From positions 5,067,001 to 5,131,000 of the forward strand of contig NC_091870.1 in the NCBI RefSeq assembly GCF_019399895.1: a DNA stretch of 64,000 bases, read 5' to 3'. Positions 1 through 9,601 of this stretch are shown here, one piece after another. The DNA is from Cardiocondyla obscurior. Its lineage: Eukaryota; Arthropoda; Insecta; Hymenoptera; Formicidae. A model generated the notes under the pieces. It saw only the letters and a list, made by a program, of their open reading frames with translations. It did no database searches and was not told where the DNA came from. The position numbers were made by a program, and so were the translations under genes. Position 1 is the first letter of the stretch, and every line of letters begins with the position of its first letter.

Positions 1-2
1 AT

Positions 3-539
3 CAATACGATGACGATGAAGAGAAAATTATGGAATTTTTAACAAACCTGAGAGACTGGTTCAATAAGTTGGGATGGAACAATAATCCAAAGGTCAATGC
101 CATCGCTGTTATCGGACCTCCCAATTGTGGAAAAAATTATTTCTTTGATATGTTTGCTGCTATTGCTTTTAACGTAGGTCATATTGGTAGAGTAAACAAT
201 AAAACTAATAATTTTGCTTTACAAGATGTTGTTGGAAAAAGATTAATAATTGGGAATGAAATATCATTAGAAGGAGCGATAGAAGATATGAAAAAGTTGT
301 GCGAAGGTGCAGCTTTTAATGTTAGAGTAAAATTTATGGGAGATAAAATACATACTAAAGCTCCTGTATTACTTATATCTAATAATTATTTACAAATATC
401 TAACCGACCGGATTTTAAAGATGTAAGACTACACAGTTTCAAGTGGAAAACATGTTCTTTATTGAAACATAGTAACAAAAAACCTTATCCATTATGTATA
501 TTTGATATATATGACTATTATAATATATCTATTGAATAA
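3..539 (+). CDS. NS1: Densovirus NS1 C-terminal part (SF3 helicase), endogenous, runs off left edge
   Basis: The frame is open from base 3 to the stop at 537-539; the first ATG (30) is internal, so the N-terminal nickase part lies outside the window. Seen: Walker A GPPNCGKN near residue 29 of the ATG-started frame, a B-type strand RLIIGNEIS, and a motif C strand ending PVLLISNN. This order is typical of the parvoviral superfamily 3 helicase that unwinds the viral genome during rolling-hairpin replication in the nucleus. It converges tail to tail with a capsid gene on the other strand, the ambisense layout of insect densoviruses. This segment has no stop or frameshift although the capsid gene is broken, so the insertion may be fairly recent or this part may be retained. 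A free virus contaminant is unlikely given the flanking transposons and the capsid lesions. Confidence 0.88.
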   Translation, partial: QYDDDEEKIMEFLTNLRDWFNKLGWNNNPKVNAIAVIGPPNCGKNYFFDMFAAIAFNVGHIGRVNNKTNNFALQDVVGKRLIIGNEISLEGAIEDMKKLCEGAAFNVRVKFMGDKIHTKAPVLLISNNYLQISNRPDFKDVRLHSFKWKTCSLLKHSNKKPYPLCIFDIYDYYNISIE

Positions 540-548
540 ACATTTATT
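535..548. terminator. Overlapping bidirectional poly(A) signals between NS and VP
   Basis: AATAAA at 535-540 on the plus strand overlaps the NS1 stop codon. TTTATT at 543-548 is AATAAA on the minus strand, just beyond the capsid stop at 551. The pair AATAAACATTTATT therefore serves both convergent transcripts in 14 bases. Compact shared polyadenylation of this kind is known for ambisense densoviruses; its use here is inferred. Confidence 0.7.
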
Positions 549-550
549 GT

Positions 551-2175
551 CTATGATGTATCCTTAATATATTGTCCTGCAATCATTGGAGAATATGAAT
601 CTATATATTGATTAGTAAAGAAGTATTGTTCGTCGAACGGAACATTGGTCTCTTTTGTTCCCGGTCTATGAGTCGGATAAGCTGTATTTATTTCACATTC
701 AGCTACAATCTCAAATAGTGCTTGAGTATCAGTAAAATTTTGATTTGAATCCGCTGAGACCAATTGTGGGGTACTCAGTGCATACGTAGGCTGAACACCA
801 ACGTGAATTGACGGTTGTGCTATCGGAGGACCGTGTTCGAATAAACCGTACTTGATATACGCACATTTTCTATTAATCTCGATATATCTCCAACACTTGT
901 TAATGCTTTACACTGATCTGTTCGTTGCGTTACTAATTCAGCTTCACGATTCTTTATATTTATCTGAGTCGTATGGGGTTGCAAATTATGACTTCCGCGA
1001 GGAATTTCAATGTCGCCATCGGCGTATGCTCTTTAATAGCAGTAATAGGATATTTAATCATTCCACATCTAGGTTTATAATGTTCTTCCAATATATATGT
1101 ACCCGACGTATGATCGGCGTCTACTTCTGTATAATAATTTTGAACGCATTGCCAACCATCGTAAGGAGATCCAGTCTACTTTAACATTAGCTATGGCCGC
1201 ATATATATTATACATCATTGGTTGACCAAACTGATGACGTGGCATTGTATCATTATGATTATTAATATTACCGTACATTTCAGTATATAATGCGTTCCAT
1301 GTATTATCTTTTATCTTTTTATTCCAGTGGGAACCATGGGTTGCGAATCGTCAAAAGAGGAATACTCAACTGGAAGACAATCTACATTTTTGTTTAAACC
1401 AATAGAATATATAATATTCTTATTTTGATTTAAAGTAGCTAAATTAGAAGCTGTACTATTAGTTGGAAACGCTACTCTCACATTTCTTTGACAAATTTTT
1501 ATTCCACAAGATGAAATCGAACTTCCATTAGGTAAAATATTGAATTCTGATTCATTGATATACCAGAATGGTCTATTCCAAGGTACTTCGCAAAGAGGAG
1601 TTGTCATATAAACGCCTTTAGGAAATCGGTTGGATCTAAAATTGGTTTATAAGCTAAACCAAATGTAAATATTCTATGAATTTTCTATAATATCTAACAT
1701 AACTGTGAATATCACTACTCGGATGAGGTAATTTAAATGCACGTACTCCAGAATCTGCAGTGGGTTGTCATTTTTTCCTTGATCTTTAGCAGTTCCTGTT
1801 AATTTCATTTGAGACTCTGTTCTTGCTCTTTTCGACGGAGGACCGTTCATTGGGATTCCCGATTGAGAAGCCATGTTGTTATCGTGTTGATTATTAAGGC
1901 TTTGAGAATTGCTTTCAAAGTGACTTTCGTCGAAGTCTTGAATATCTTTCTGCAGCGTCTGGAAGTTGAGCCAAGATTTTGTCTGGATCTTCTGCGTTGC
2001 TATGCGACTCGTCAAGTTCGTCAATAACTCTTCGTTCGTCAGGATGAGGTTGATTAACGATTGTGTCGATGTCGAATTGTTCTTCGTTTCTTTCTGTAAC
2101 AGGTTTTGGAAATTTGACTCCGCGTCGAACCAAAGCGAGATTGTACTGCTCAAGCGTATCGTCTTTGTCCTTCAT
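551..2175 (-). pseudogene. VP: Densovirus capsid (VP) main body, broken by frameshifts
   Basis: Capsid-like pieces follow one another on the minus strand: 1915-2175 and 1674-2153 (overlapping frames), 1311-1607, 1075-1278, and a C-terminal piece 551 to about 855. The order, the position downstream of the PLA2 frame and the converging stop next to NS1 identify the major structural protein, which forms the beta-barrel shell. The 1674-2153 frame holds a basic motif (PSKRARTE) and an internal Met (MASQSG) that could be a VP start. At least three frame changes are needed to follow the protein, so this copy cannot make a full capsid protein. Some of the overlap near 2150-2200 may be a genuine splice between two VP frames, as in some densoviruses, rather than damage. 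No joined product is given. Confidence 0.8.
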
Positions 2176-2201
2176 TTAAGCGATGCCAATTAGGACGTTC
2201 G

Positions 2202-3110
2202 TTAGGGGTGGTTTATTGTAAAACATTTACCTGGAAAAGATGGATACAACGGATGACCAAAGAGATCTTCGAGAAATCCTTTCACACGAAGACCATATTG
2301 ACCAACAAGAGTTGCCACTTGCCTTCTATCCCAGTGGGATTTAAATTTTTGAATAGCTTCTTTGTCGGCACTGCGAATAGCTTTTTCAAATTGCGCGTAA
2401 CGTTCGTCTTCACTATTTTTGGATGCCGAGGCTCCTTTGTATAATCTGTCATATGCAATATCGTGTTCTTTGGCTATAGCGTCTGATTCATGTCGAGGTG
2501 CATCTATGTTAATTTTATTTCCCGGTCCGACGTAATCTGTTCCTGGAAGTACTGCTCCTTTATCTAAAACACGATTAACTGTAGCGGCTGTTATTCCACC
2601 GAGAGTTAGTGCTCCTCCAGCTGAAGCGAGTCCAGACACGACACCCGAGGAACCAAGACTCGTCGAACCGGCTGTCCCGAGTAAGGGCACAGTGTCTGAT
2701 ACTGATCCGATGTCAATATTAATTTGCCCTGTTGGGTTATTGCTTCCATGTACTGGCAAGCGGCTTGAACTGCTTGTGCCTTGTCTCTGAACAGGCCTCC
2801 TTTGTCTAATTCCTTGATTAGTATAGGATGGATCTGTGCCTTGAGTTCCTCTACTTGAGCCAGGATTAGAGAAACTTGTTTCTGCTTGTCGACCGACATT
2901 TTGTGATTGATATTTATATTTATTAAAATATTCTTTTAATTTTGTACTTTCTTCATTTATTAGTTTTCTGTTTTCAACGATTCTTGGTTTCTCGTAGTGC
3001 GTTCTACCTGCACCAGCTGTATGTACTGTTCCCGGTGGTACCTGTTGTCCGTTTATTGTCCACCCTGGAGGAACATTAGTTGTTGTTGCCGACGTAGGCC
3101 ACTGAGACAT
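2202..3110 (-). CDS. VP1: Densovirus VP1-type N-terminal frame with phospholipase A2 domain
   Basis: Open frame on the minus strand. The first ATG is at 3110 (MSQWPT...); ten codons further upstream start only with TTG, so I chose 3110. The C-terminal half has the parvoviral PLA2 signature: a calcium loop with YVGPGN and the catalytic HDIAYD motif, followed by a basic helix. In parvoviruses this VP1-unique domain breaches the endosome during entry. The N-terminal half is Gly/Ser/Thr-rich and disordered. The frame has no internal stop over about 302 codons, unlike the downstream capsid body, so it is either a separate ORF spliced to the next one or has escaped damage by chance. It is preceded by a TATA box and Inr (3111-3146). 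Confidence 0.85.
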   Translation of the reverse strand: MSQWPTSATTTNVPPGWTINGQQVPPGTVHTAGAGRTHYEKPRIVENRKLINEESTKLKEYFNKYKYQSQNVGRQAETSFSNPGSSRGTQGTDPSYTNQGIRQRRPVQRQGTSSSSRLPVHGSNNPTGQINIDIGSVSDTVPLLGTAGSTSLGSSGVVSGLASAGGALTLGGITAATVNRVLDKGAVLPGTDYVGPGNKINIDAPRHESDAIAKEHDIAYDRLYKGASASKNSEDERYAQFEKAIRSADKEAIQKFKSHWDRRQVATLVGQYGLRVKGFLEDLFGHPLYPSFPGKCFTINHP

Positions 3111-3146
3111 ACTGACTATCGCGCGTGATTCCACCTCCAATTTATA
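3111..3146 (-). promoter_or_regulatory. Capsid gene promoter: TATA box plus arthropod Inr
   Basis: On the minus strand TATAAA lies at 3146-3141 and an arthropod initiator GTCAGT ends at 3111, with its A about 33 nt downstream of the TATA. The first capsid ATG (3110) follows at once, giving a nearly leaderless mRNA, a layout reported for densovirus promoters. Motifs are seen; activity is inferred. Confidence 0.65.
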
Positions 3147-3222
3147 CCCTCATCCCCACTCTGCGTCGCACTAGTCCGTTGCTAGCCCATAGCAGCTATA
3201 TATCTTTTACAAAAGATATTAC

Positions 3223-3358
3223 CCCACCTCCCTTCTACTACCAGACCTTGACCCCAGTCCTTCTACCATGGCTTTGCAAAACCGGTTGCAAACCATGGTT
3301 TTAGCAAAGCCAGTAGAAGGACTGGGGTCAGGTCTGGTAGTAGTGGAAGGGAGGTGGG
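3223..3358. repeat. Densovirus terminal palindrome (T-shaped telomere hairpin)
   Basis: Arms 3223-3266 and 3313-3358 are reverse complements apart from small indels. The 46-base centre folds again: GGCTTTGC (3270-3277) pairs with GCAAAGCC (3304-3311), and between them lie two short self-complementary blocks around AACCGGTT (3280-3287) and AAACCATGGTTT (about 3289-3301). That gives a stem with two side arms, the T or Y shape of parvoviral terminal hairpins that prime replication. It lies about 110 bp outside the capsid start, where a viral end is expected. No complete terminal repeat beyond the hairpin was recognised. Confidence 0.75.
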
Positions 3359-3458
3359 TTCTTGACAAAAACAATTGTACGTAGATTTTGATCGGTTTTT
3401 TATCTACGTGTAAATTTTTCCGATCAAAAAATCTACGTACAATTGTTTTTGTCAAGAA
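3359..3458. repeat. Second long hairpin abutting the viral palindrome
   Basis: Arms 3359-3395 and 3420-3458 (TTCTTGACAAAAACAATTG... and its complement) are nearly perfect over about 37 bp, with a 24-base AT-rich loop. It directly touches the viral hairpin. It could be a further part of the viral terminus, a small MITE, or a junction product of integration. I cannot decide between these. Confidence 0.6.
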
Positions 3459-3499
3459 TTGTGATAACAAAATTTTTTAAAGCAGTCACTAGTCATCTA

Positions 3500-5194
3500 G
3501 TATTCGTGGTGTGACAATCTGTTAAAATGGGAAGTTATACTCCACAAGAATATACGGATATGATAATAGCCTATGGGCTAGCCGGTGAAAACGCCACTCG
3601 TGCTGCCGAATTATACATCGAACGGTTTCCTGGGCGAGCACACTATCCGTGCAACCGGACAATTTTCCGCGTAGTGCAGAGATTACGCGAGACGGGATGT
3701 CTTGTGCATAATCGAAATAATGCACCTGCGCGACATCAAGTGCAAGATGAAGAACGAGTGCTCGACTTATTCTCTGATCAGCCGAGAATGAGTGTACGTC
3801 GTGCGGCACATCATCTTCATTTATCAACATACACGGTGCACAATACTCTTCGAGAAAATATGTTACACCCGTACCACGATCAACGAGTACAGCAGCTTTT
3901 ACCGAGGGATTTTGGATCACGGCTCCGGTTTTGCGAAGGTATTTTTATTAATAATTTATATTTGTTTTAATTTTAAAGAGAATAATAATTGTTAAAAAAA
4001 TCATTTATTTTACAGAGTTCCTTGCAAAATGTCGGCGAAACGCATCGTTTCCCGATATTATTTTATGGACCGACGAGTCTACATTTACACCGAACGGTGT
4101 TTTTAATTCAAGAAACCACTTGTATTGGTCGGACGAAAATCCGCATATGATACGACAAGGAGCATTCCAGTATCGATGGACCGTGAATGTATGGGCGGGA
4201 GTCGTCGGTAATCAAGTGGTAAGTATAAACATAACAGATTATTTTATTAAACATTTTGTAACGCATATTTTCTTTTATTCAATTCAGATCGGTCCACATT
4301 TCCTTCCTCCGCGATTAACCGGAGAAAGTTACCAGCATTTTTTAGAAAATGTGTTACCGGGACTATTAGAAGACGTGCCTCTGGAAACAAGAAGGCGAAT
4401 AATCTATCAGCACGACGGAGCACCGGCTCATTCCTGCCTGGCAGTGTGCGAAGTTTTGGATGCGCATTTCGGCGACAGATGGATGGGTCGTGGTGGCCCA
4501 ATGTCCTGGCCGGCACGGTCACCAGATTTGACCGTATTAGATTTTTTTTTATGGGGTCATATTAAAAATCTAGTAGAACCCCAACGAAACAGAACTGTTA
4601 ATGACGTACGCGAAGCTATTGTTGCGGCGTTTGCGACTATTTCACCGGAAATGGTGCACCGTGCGACGCGCGATGTTGTTCGAAGGGCCGAACTCTGCTT
4701 ACAGCAGAGGGGAGGGCACTTCGAACAACTTTTACATTAAGCGCGAAAAGTGGAATAGGCCTACCGGGGATACCACTATAAAAAAAACGCACCATGCTAT
4801 CTACCGCAAGGTGGTGAGGAAATGATAGCGCATTATTTCCTTCTCATTTTACGTTCAATTACTAAAAACGTTGTGAACAATAAATAAGATGCGACCTTAA
4901 AGTATCGGTGTGAATGATATCGATCGTGCGAACGCGTTTGTTTGTCTTCGCCGCGAAGACTCGCCGCGACTCTCTTATCGCCGCTCGGTTTACTATCATT
5001 CTTAAAAATACTAGCCGTCGTCTGTCGCGCTCAGTCCGCGTGTCCTCCTTGTCACTCTTACGCTAACATATTTTAATTTTTTTCTCAAAAACGGTAGAAA
5101 ATTTTAAAAAATTGTAAAGGACTTTTTTTCTTAAAATTTAATTCTCTATTTAAATTTTTCGGGCGTGACACCTCGAATCAAACACCCTGTATAT
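3500..5194 (+). mobile_element. Mariner-like (Tc1/mariner superfamily) element
   Basis: The 3' end is clear: CAAACACCCTG followed by TA, matching the CAGGGTGTTTG termini of the MITEs at 12150 and 56584. At the 5' side the outermost terminal bases are missing; only ATTCGTGGTGTGAC near 3502 resembles the complement of the 3' inner repeat (ATTCGAGGTGTCAC). The 5' end was therefore probably lost at the junction with the viral hairpin. The transposase inside is intact. 4741-5180 is untranslated and AT-rich. Confidence 0.7.
3527..4740 (+). CDS. Mariner-like transposase, three exons, apparently intact
   Basis: Exons 3527-3938, 4016-4218 and 4288-4740 are joined by two GT...AG introns of 77 and 69 nt; the spliced frame is open for 355 codons. 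Without intron 1 the frame would stop at 3970, and splicing restores ...FCE|EFLAKC. The N-terminal ~130 residues contain helix-turn-helix DNA-binding segments. The catalytic domain has three Asp: WTDEST (exon 2), QHDGAPAHS and SPDLTVLDFFLWG (exon 3), a DDD mariner-type triad. It should cut at the terminal repeats and integrate at TA. Intact coding sequence next to a damaged 5' terminus suggests it can no longer move itself but could act on the MITEs sharing CAGGGTGTTTG. Host domestication is possible but untested. Confidence 0.85.
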
Positions 5195-5196
5195 AT

Positions 5197-5725
5197 TTTA
5201 TAGTTTTTTCGATTTTATTTTATTATACATATTTTATAGTTTTTTCTATTTTATTTTATAATATATTTATTTTAGAGACATTTGTTTATTTTATTTATTT
5301 TTTTTTGTTTAATTATTATGTATAATAATAATATTTATTATTGTTGTTATGATTATTAGTTTAAGAAAATGTATTAATTTTTAAACATTTTTATTTATTA
5401 TATATTATATTACATGAATGTAATGTCTATTACTGCTTCTTCTCAATTTTCTTCTATGTCTATTTTTGTAATTTCTTTTTTTTTATTCTTGTCTCTCTTC
5501 TCCCATCTCTCTTTTCTCTTCTCTCCAGCTCTTTTTTTTTCTTTTTCCACACTAATTTTTTACCAACATTACTATTTATGTAATATAATATATTATTTTA
5601 ATGATATGCAGGTATACAAAATCTCAGAATATTTTTACACACATACATACACAGTACATCAGTGGCATAAATTACAGTGAATAGTTTTTTTTTAATGACA
5701 TTTGTAAAATAAAATTATTTTAGTA
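5197..5725. other. AT-rich spacer, no gene seen
   Basis: Very AT-rich with repeated TTTTATAGTTTTTTC-like phrases at 5195-5260 and pyrimidine runs at 5460-5570. Short frames here are low-complexity and have no recognisable domain. Confidence 0.6.
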
Positions 5726-6176
5726 AATTATGCGTATTACAAGAGAAAAAGTTTTTTCTGAATCAGGATTTCAATGAGGAAGTGACTTTACCGCGTTTAC
5801 AAGAGAAATTAAAGCTGGATAATTTGGATTTTGATTTGATTCGCGTTTTAAAATTTTTTGCCACATTTCATCAAAGCTAATTGTTGCAAGAGATTGTTTT
5901 TCTTCAGGTGAAAAATCTGAATATAACGTAAGCCATTCTTGCTTTAAACTATTTTCGTCAAAACCGGATAAACGTTTTGCAATAAACGAAACATCATTGA
6001 AGTTGAATCTCTATTACTATCAAATAAAGCTTTCTGCGGTAAAAAGACTTGAAGTTTATATAAAAATATATTATTAACTGGTAATCTTTTTTTAATTTCT
6101 GTCGCAGCAGTTATATAAAATTGTAAACAGTTTTGTCGTATAACTGTAACAACATTTGCATGTCCTTCCATTAATT

Positions 6177-6877
6177 TGTGGCGAGGGCTTAGGCCCCGCC
6201 ACTAGACGGCAGACACCGTCCCTGAGGGGGACCCGGGCAGACACCGACCCGGACAATACCGAGCGCGCCAAGCAAGGTTCGGCGAGCGACCACCGACCCG
6301 ACGATGGCGCACGCCGCCGAGGTAAGAGTGGGAGCTCCCCCACTCTCATCTCGGCGGCTATATAAGCCGAGTCGCGGCAGAGCCAGTATTTTGTCTGATC
6401 CGAATCTTGATCACGAACACACATCCTCCAGATCCGATAGGCTTCGAGCGCTTCCGAAGCCCTCTCTAGTACTCTTCGACTCGGGCGCTCCCGAGTCGTC
6501 CCCGGGCGCTCCCGGTGAGAGTCTTCCGCTGCTTTGGGCGCTCCCAAGGCAGAGTAACTTCAGGTTCCTGGAGACCTCGGGCGCTCCCGACGGCCGCCAC
6601 CTCCGGGGCACCTCGTGCTCTCACACGATCCCCCGGACGGGCGCTTCCGTCCGGCAACGGGTCCGCCGCGCGACAGCCAGTCGCCGGCACTGCCGCGGTC
6701 GGGCGCTCCCGACCGCTGCCCCTCGGGCCAGCCCGAGCAACCTCGGTCTCACCGACGGGCGCTCCCGTCGATCCAGACCACGACTAGCCGCCCGATCTAT
6801 CGTCGTTCTAGCGAACCTTGGCTCCGACGAGCCTCAATCCGGCAAACTACGCGACACGGCAAATCGCCACCGTTACA
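6177..6877 (+). mobile_element. Solo LTR of a GC-rich Gypsy family, TSD AATT
   Basis: 701 bp starting TGTGGCGAGG and ending CGTTACA, flanked by AATT on both sides (6173-6176 and 6878-6881). A TATATAA box lies near 6358 with CCAGTATTTT about 30 nt downstream as a possible start. The right half is packed with hairpins of the type TCGGGCGCTCCCGA and CCGGGCGCTCCCGG, also abundant in the LTRs of the Gypsy at 41.2-49.5 kb. This marks a related family. It sits inside the hAT relic, so it is younger. Long GC-rich frames across it are artefacts. Confidence 0.85.
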
Positions 6878-7612
6878 AATTCACTGAGATAATCTTCGCA
6901 TTCTGATCCTAAAGTTATTTCGAAAAGAGGTTTATAATTATCCGTTTCATTAAATGATAAATTTGTAAGAATTTTATCTAAAACGTCTAATTTTAAGAAA
7001 TTTGTACAAACTTGAACAAGAAAATCGACAGATTTAGATTGTAGTAAATAAATTTTTGTTTCGGCGGCTTGAAAGTACGCGTTAAAAGTATTGAAAACAT
7101 TTAAAATATATTTTAAAAACAGAAAGTATGCTTTTGTCTCTACGTTAACCATTAAAGATAATAAATATTCCTCAGGCTTTGATTTTTCATTAACGACCAT
7201 GTCGTGTAAAAAATATTGTATTGAATCCTACGATTCTAAAACTCTGTCGACAAAAGAATAATGTGTCAGCCATCGAGTGTCGCACAATTTTTCATAATTT
7301 ATGCGTATTATTTTGGAAACATTCCGTAAATTCATTGAAAATGGCTAAACGTTTTGGGCTATTATTAATATAAGTAAAAATTTTTCTTAAAAATTCTTCG
7401 CAAATATGAGGTATTACTGCACATGCAGCAGAATGGAAAGGACATGATAATGTTGGTGCATTTTTACATTTTTCTTCCAATTTTGTTTTAAGAGATAAAT
7501 ATTTTCCTGTCATGACGGAAGCATTGTCGCATGACACAGCGAGAATATTAGAAAATGGAATTTGTAGTTTGTAAATTTCGGATTTAAACGCGTTAAATCC
7601 AAAAAACGCGAA

Positions 7613-7648
<36 letters not shown>
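7613..7648. repeat. (CA)n microsatellite
   Basis: About 17 CA units within the hAT relic. Confidence 0.95.
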
Positions 7649-7651
<3 letters not shown>

Positions 7652-7744
7652 AGGGTTTGGAGTCATAAAATACTGTGGAAGTGACGAACCACGGGGTCCT
7701 GATCTCTGGTGTGACACATCTTGATTTTGTAAACCTTCATTATT

Positions 7745-8545
7745 ATTAAAATATTGAATATTCGATTTGTTTATTTTTTCTTAATTTTTTGGAATAATTT
7801 TTCACTCGATAATTAAAAAAATATAATTATTTGAAATAACGATTATAAATTAAAAATTTTTTCTATGGTTGCCACAAAATGAATGTTATTATAAGAAACA
7901 AAATGTCACTATTTGTATTTGACAATATTATCATTATCTTTTGAAGTACCATTTTAATAGTTTCAGTGAAATTTTATTCCAAAAAATTAAAAGATTTTAT
8001 GCTTTATTTAATACAATATATATACAAGTAATATTCATATATTAATTACAAGACCAAATAGAGAAAAAGATTGTTTTTAATTTTTAATGTGTAGATAAAT
8101 AAAATTGTTTTGTTTTTTTATTGACAAAAATATATAATTTTATTGAAAGTGTTTGCTTTAAAATTTAACTAATAAAATTAAATTTTTTTGGCAAATTTTA
8201 TTTACATAATTATCAGAAATTTTGACTTTAATTTTTAAGATTGTTACATAAAAATTATAATATATACTATTTTAAGATAATTCTATAATTTAAAAAAAAC
8301 AATGATTACTAGTCATTAAGATTATGATGTGCACAACGAAAATCAATTAAATCAAATGTTTATATCGTTAATGTTGATTTAGAACGTATATTTTGAATTA
8401 TATGAAAGTTTGAATTAAACTAAAGTTATTCCTCAACTTCATAATCCTTCCATCGATATTATATAATACTCCAAAAGAAATTACATAACATTAATAATAC
8501 TGAAGATATACTATATCAACGTAAAATAAAAAAATACATCAATCT
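7745..8545. other. AT-rich stretch without a gene
   Basis: Stops in all frames; no terminal repeats or coding similarity seen. Confidence 0.55.
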
Positions 8546-8564
8546 TGAATTTAAAGAATTGAAG

Positions 8565-8825
8565 AAAATTCAAGGAATTCAAGAAATTGAATAAAGATAA
8601 GAAAGTCAAAAAATTCAAGACAGTCAAGAAATTCAAGATTGTCAAGAAATTCAAGACAGTCAAGAAAATCAAGAAGTTCAAGAGAGTCTAGACATTCTAA
8701 AAAGTTAAGAAATTCAAGAATTTCAAGAAAGTCAAGAAGTTCAAGAAAGTCGAGACATTTAAAAAAGTCAAGAAATTCAAGATTGCCAATAATTATCAAA
8801 AAATCAAGAAATTTAAGAAGTGACC
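8565..8825. repeat. 15-bp minisatellite (GTCAAGAAATTCAAG type)
   Basis: About 17 degenerate units of GTCAAGAAATTCAAG run without spacers. The frames it opens (Leu/Phe/Glu-rich on minus, Ser/Arg/Lys-rich on plus) simply follow the 15-bp period and are not taken as genes. No spacer/repeat alternation, so not a CRISPR. Confidence 0.85.
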
Positions 8826-8829
8826 CAAT

Positions 8830-9599
8830 GTGGAAAAGTACTATTAACATTTTCTGCATCTTTACAAATAAAAAAAATTATGATTTGAAGAAGATTCAAA
8901 ACTGTTCTCAGTTCAGCAAGACCTTCCTTCTGGCATTTCTGGCTTTGGCTAATATGAAAGTATAGCTATGTATACTTTTTAGCTGGGTATATCAAGATAA
9001 CACTGTCATATTCTGTGATCATATATTCAAGTCATATTTGACAGACCTACCTAGCTGAAATCAAGAAATATGCCACAACCCGGAGTAAATAAAAGTACAA
9101 AAGGACAAAAAACACTCTTAAAATGGAAATAATTTAAAACAATATTTTATCAAAATTCAGAAGTTTCCACACTCATTTTGAAGAATATGGATGCACTTAG
9201 TTAATTCAAACTGAGGATACTTTATTAATATAACTTAATGCAAAAGCGCGTTATACAATTTTTCCTTGTGCACATTGAATAATATTAGATATTGTACTCC
9301 TTTTTTATTTAAAAAATATAATAACAATAAAATGACAAAGTATAGAGTTAACTTTAAATAGATATATAAAAAATAAATATAAGATTATTATTATATAACA
9401 AAAATGCAATTTAAAAAGTAACAATAACTTTTGCCAAATAAATTTAGTTTTTTTATTTTGTTAAAATGTATTAAACAATTATATAAATTAATTATATTTA
9501 TAAAAAGCAAAATAATTTTTTTTGAGACACAGAATTTTTGGAAAAAGTATAACATGTTATAAATATAACATTAAAACGGAATTTATTCCTTGTTAATGA
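8830..9599. other. AT-rich stretch without a gene
   Basis: No frame of interest and no recognisable repeat beyond simple AT-rich sequence. Confidence 0.5.
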
Positions 9600-9601
9600 T
9601 A

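Larger units (their letters stand above)
5726..7740 (-). pseudogene. hAT-like transposase (ZBED/DUF4371 type), decayed and split by an LTR
   Basis: Read on the minus strand from 7740 down. Pieces match the family in order: AVSCDNASVMTGKYLSL and CPFHSAACAV (around 7430-7560), a CDTRWLTHYS segment near 7270, helical pieces 6890-7200 and 5944-6171, and a C-terminal dimerisation-like end near 5740-5830 (LVNAVKSLPH, then NPDSEKTFS). The frame has several stops and frameshifts and is interrupted by the solo LTR at 6177-6877, so it is dead. The N-terminal zinc finger is not seen; a (CA)n run sits where it would begin. Confidence 0.7.

Noticed and set aside
5414..5680. Phe/Ser/Leu-rich ORF
   Set aside because: Low-complexity pyrimidine-rich DNA without recognisable features.
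8565..8825. CRISPR-like repeat array
   Set aside because: Units are contiguous with no unique spacers, and the context is eukaryotic.
8551..8965. Leu/Phe-rich and Ser/Arg-rich frames
   Set aside because: Direct read-outs of a 15-bp minisatellite.
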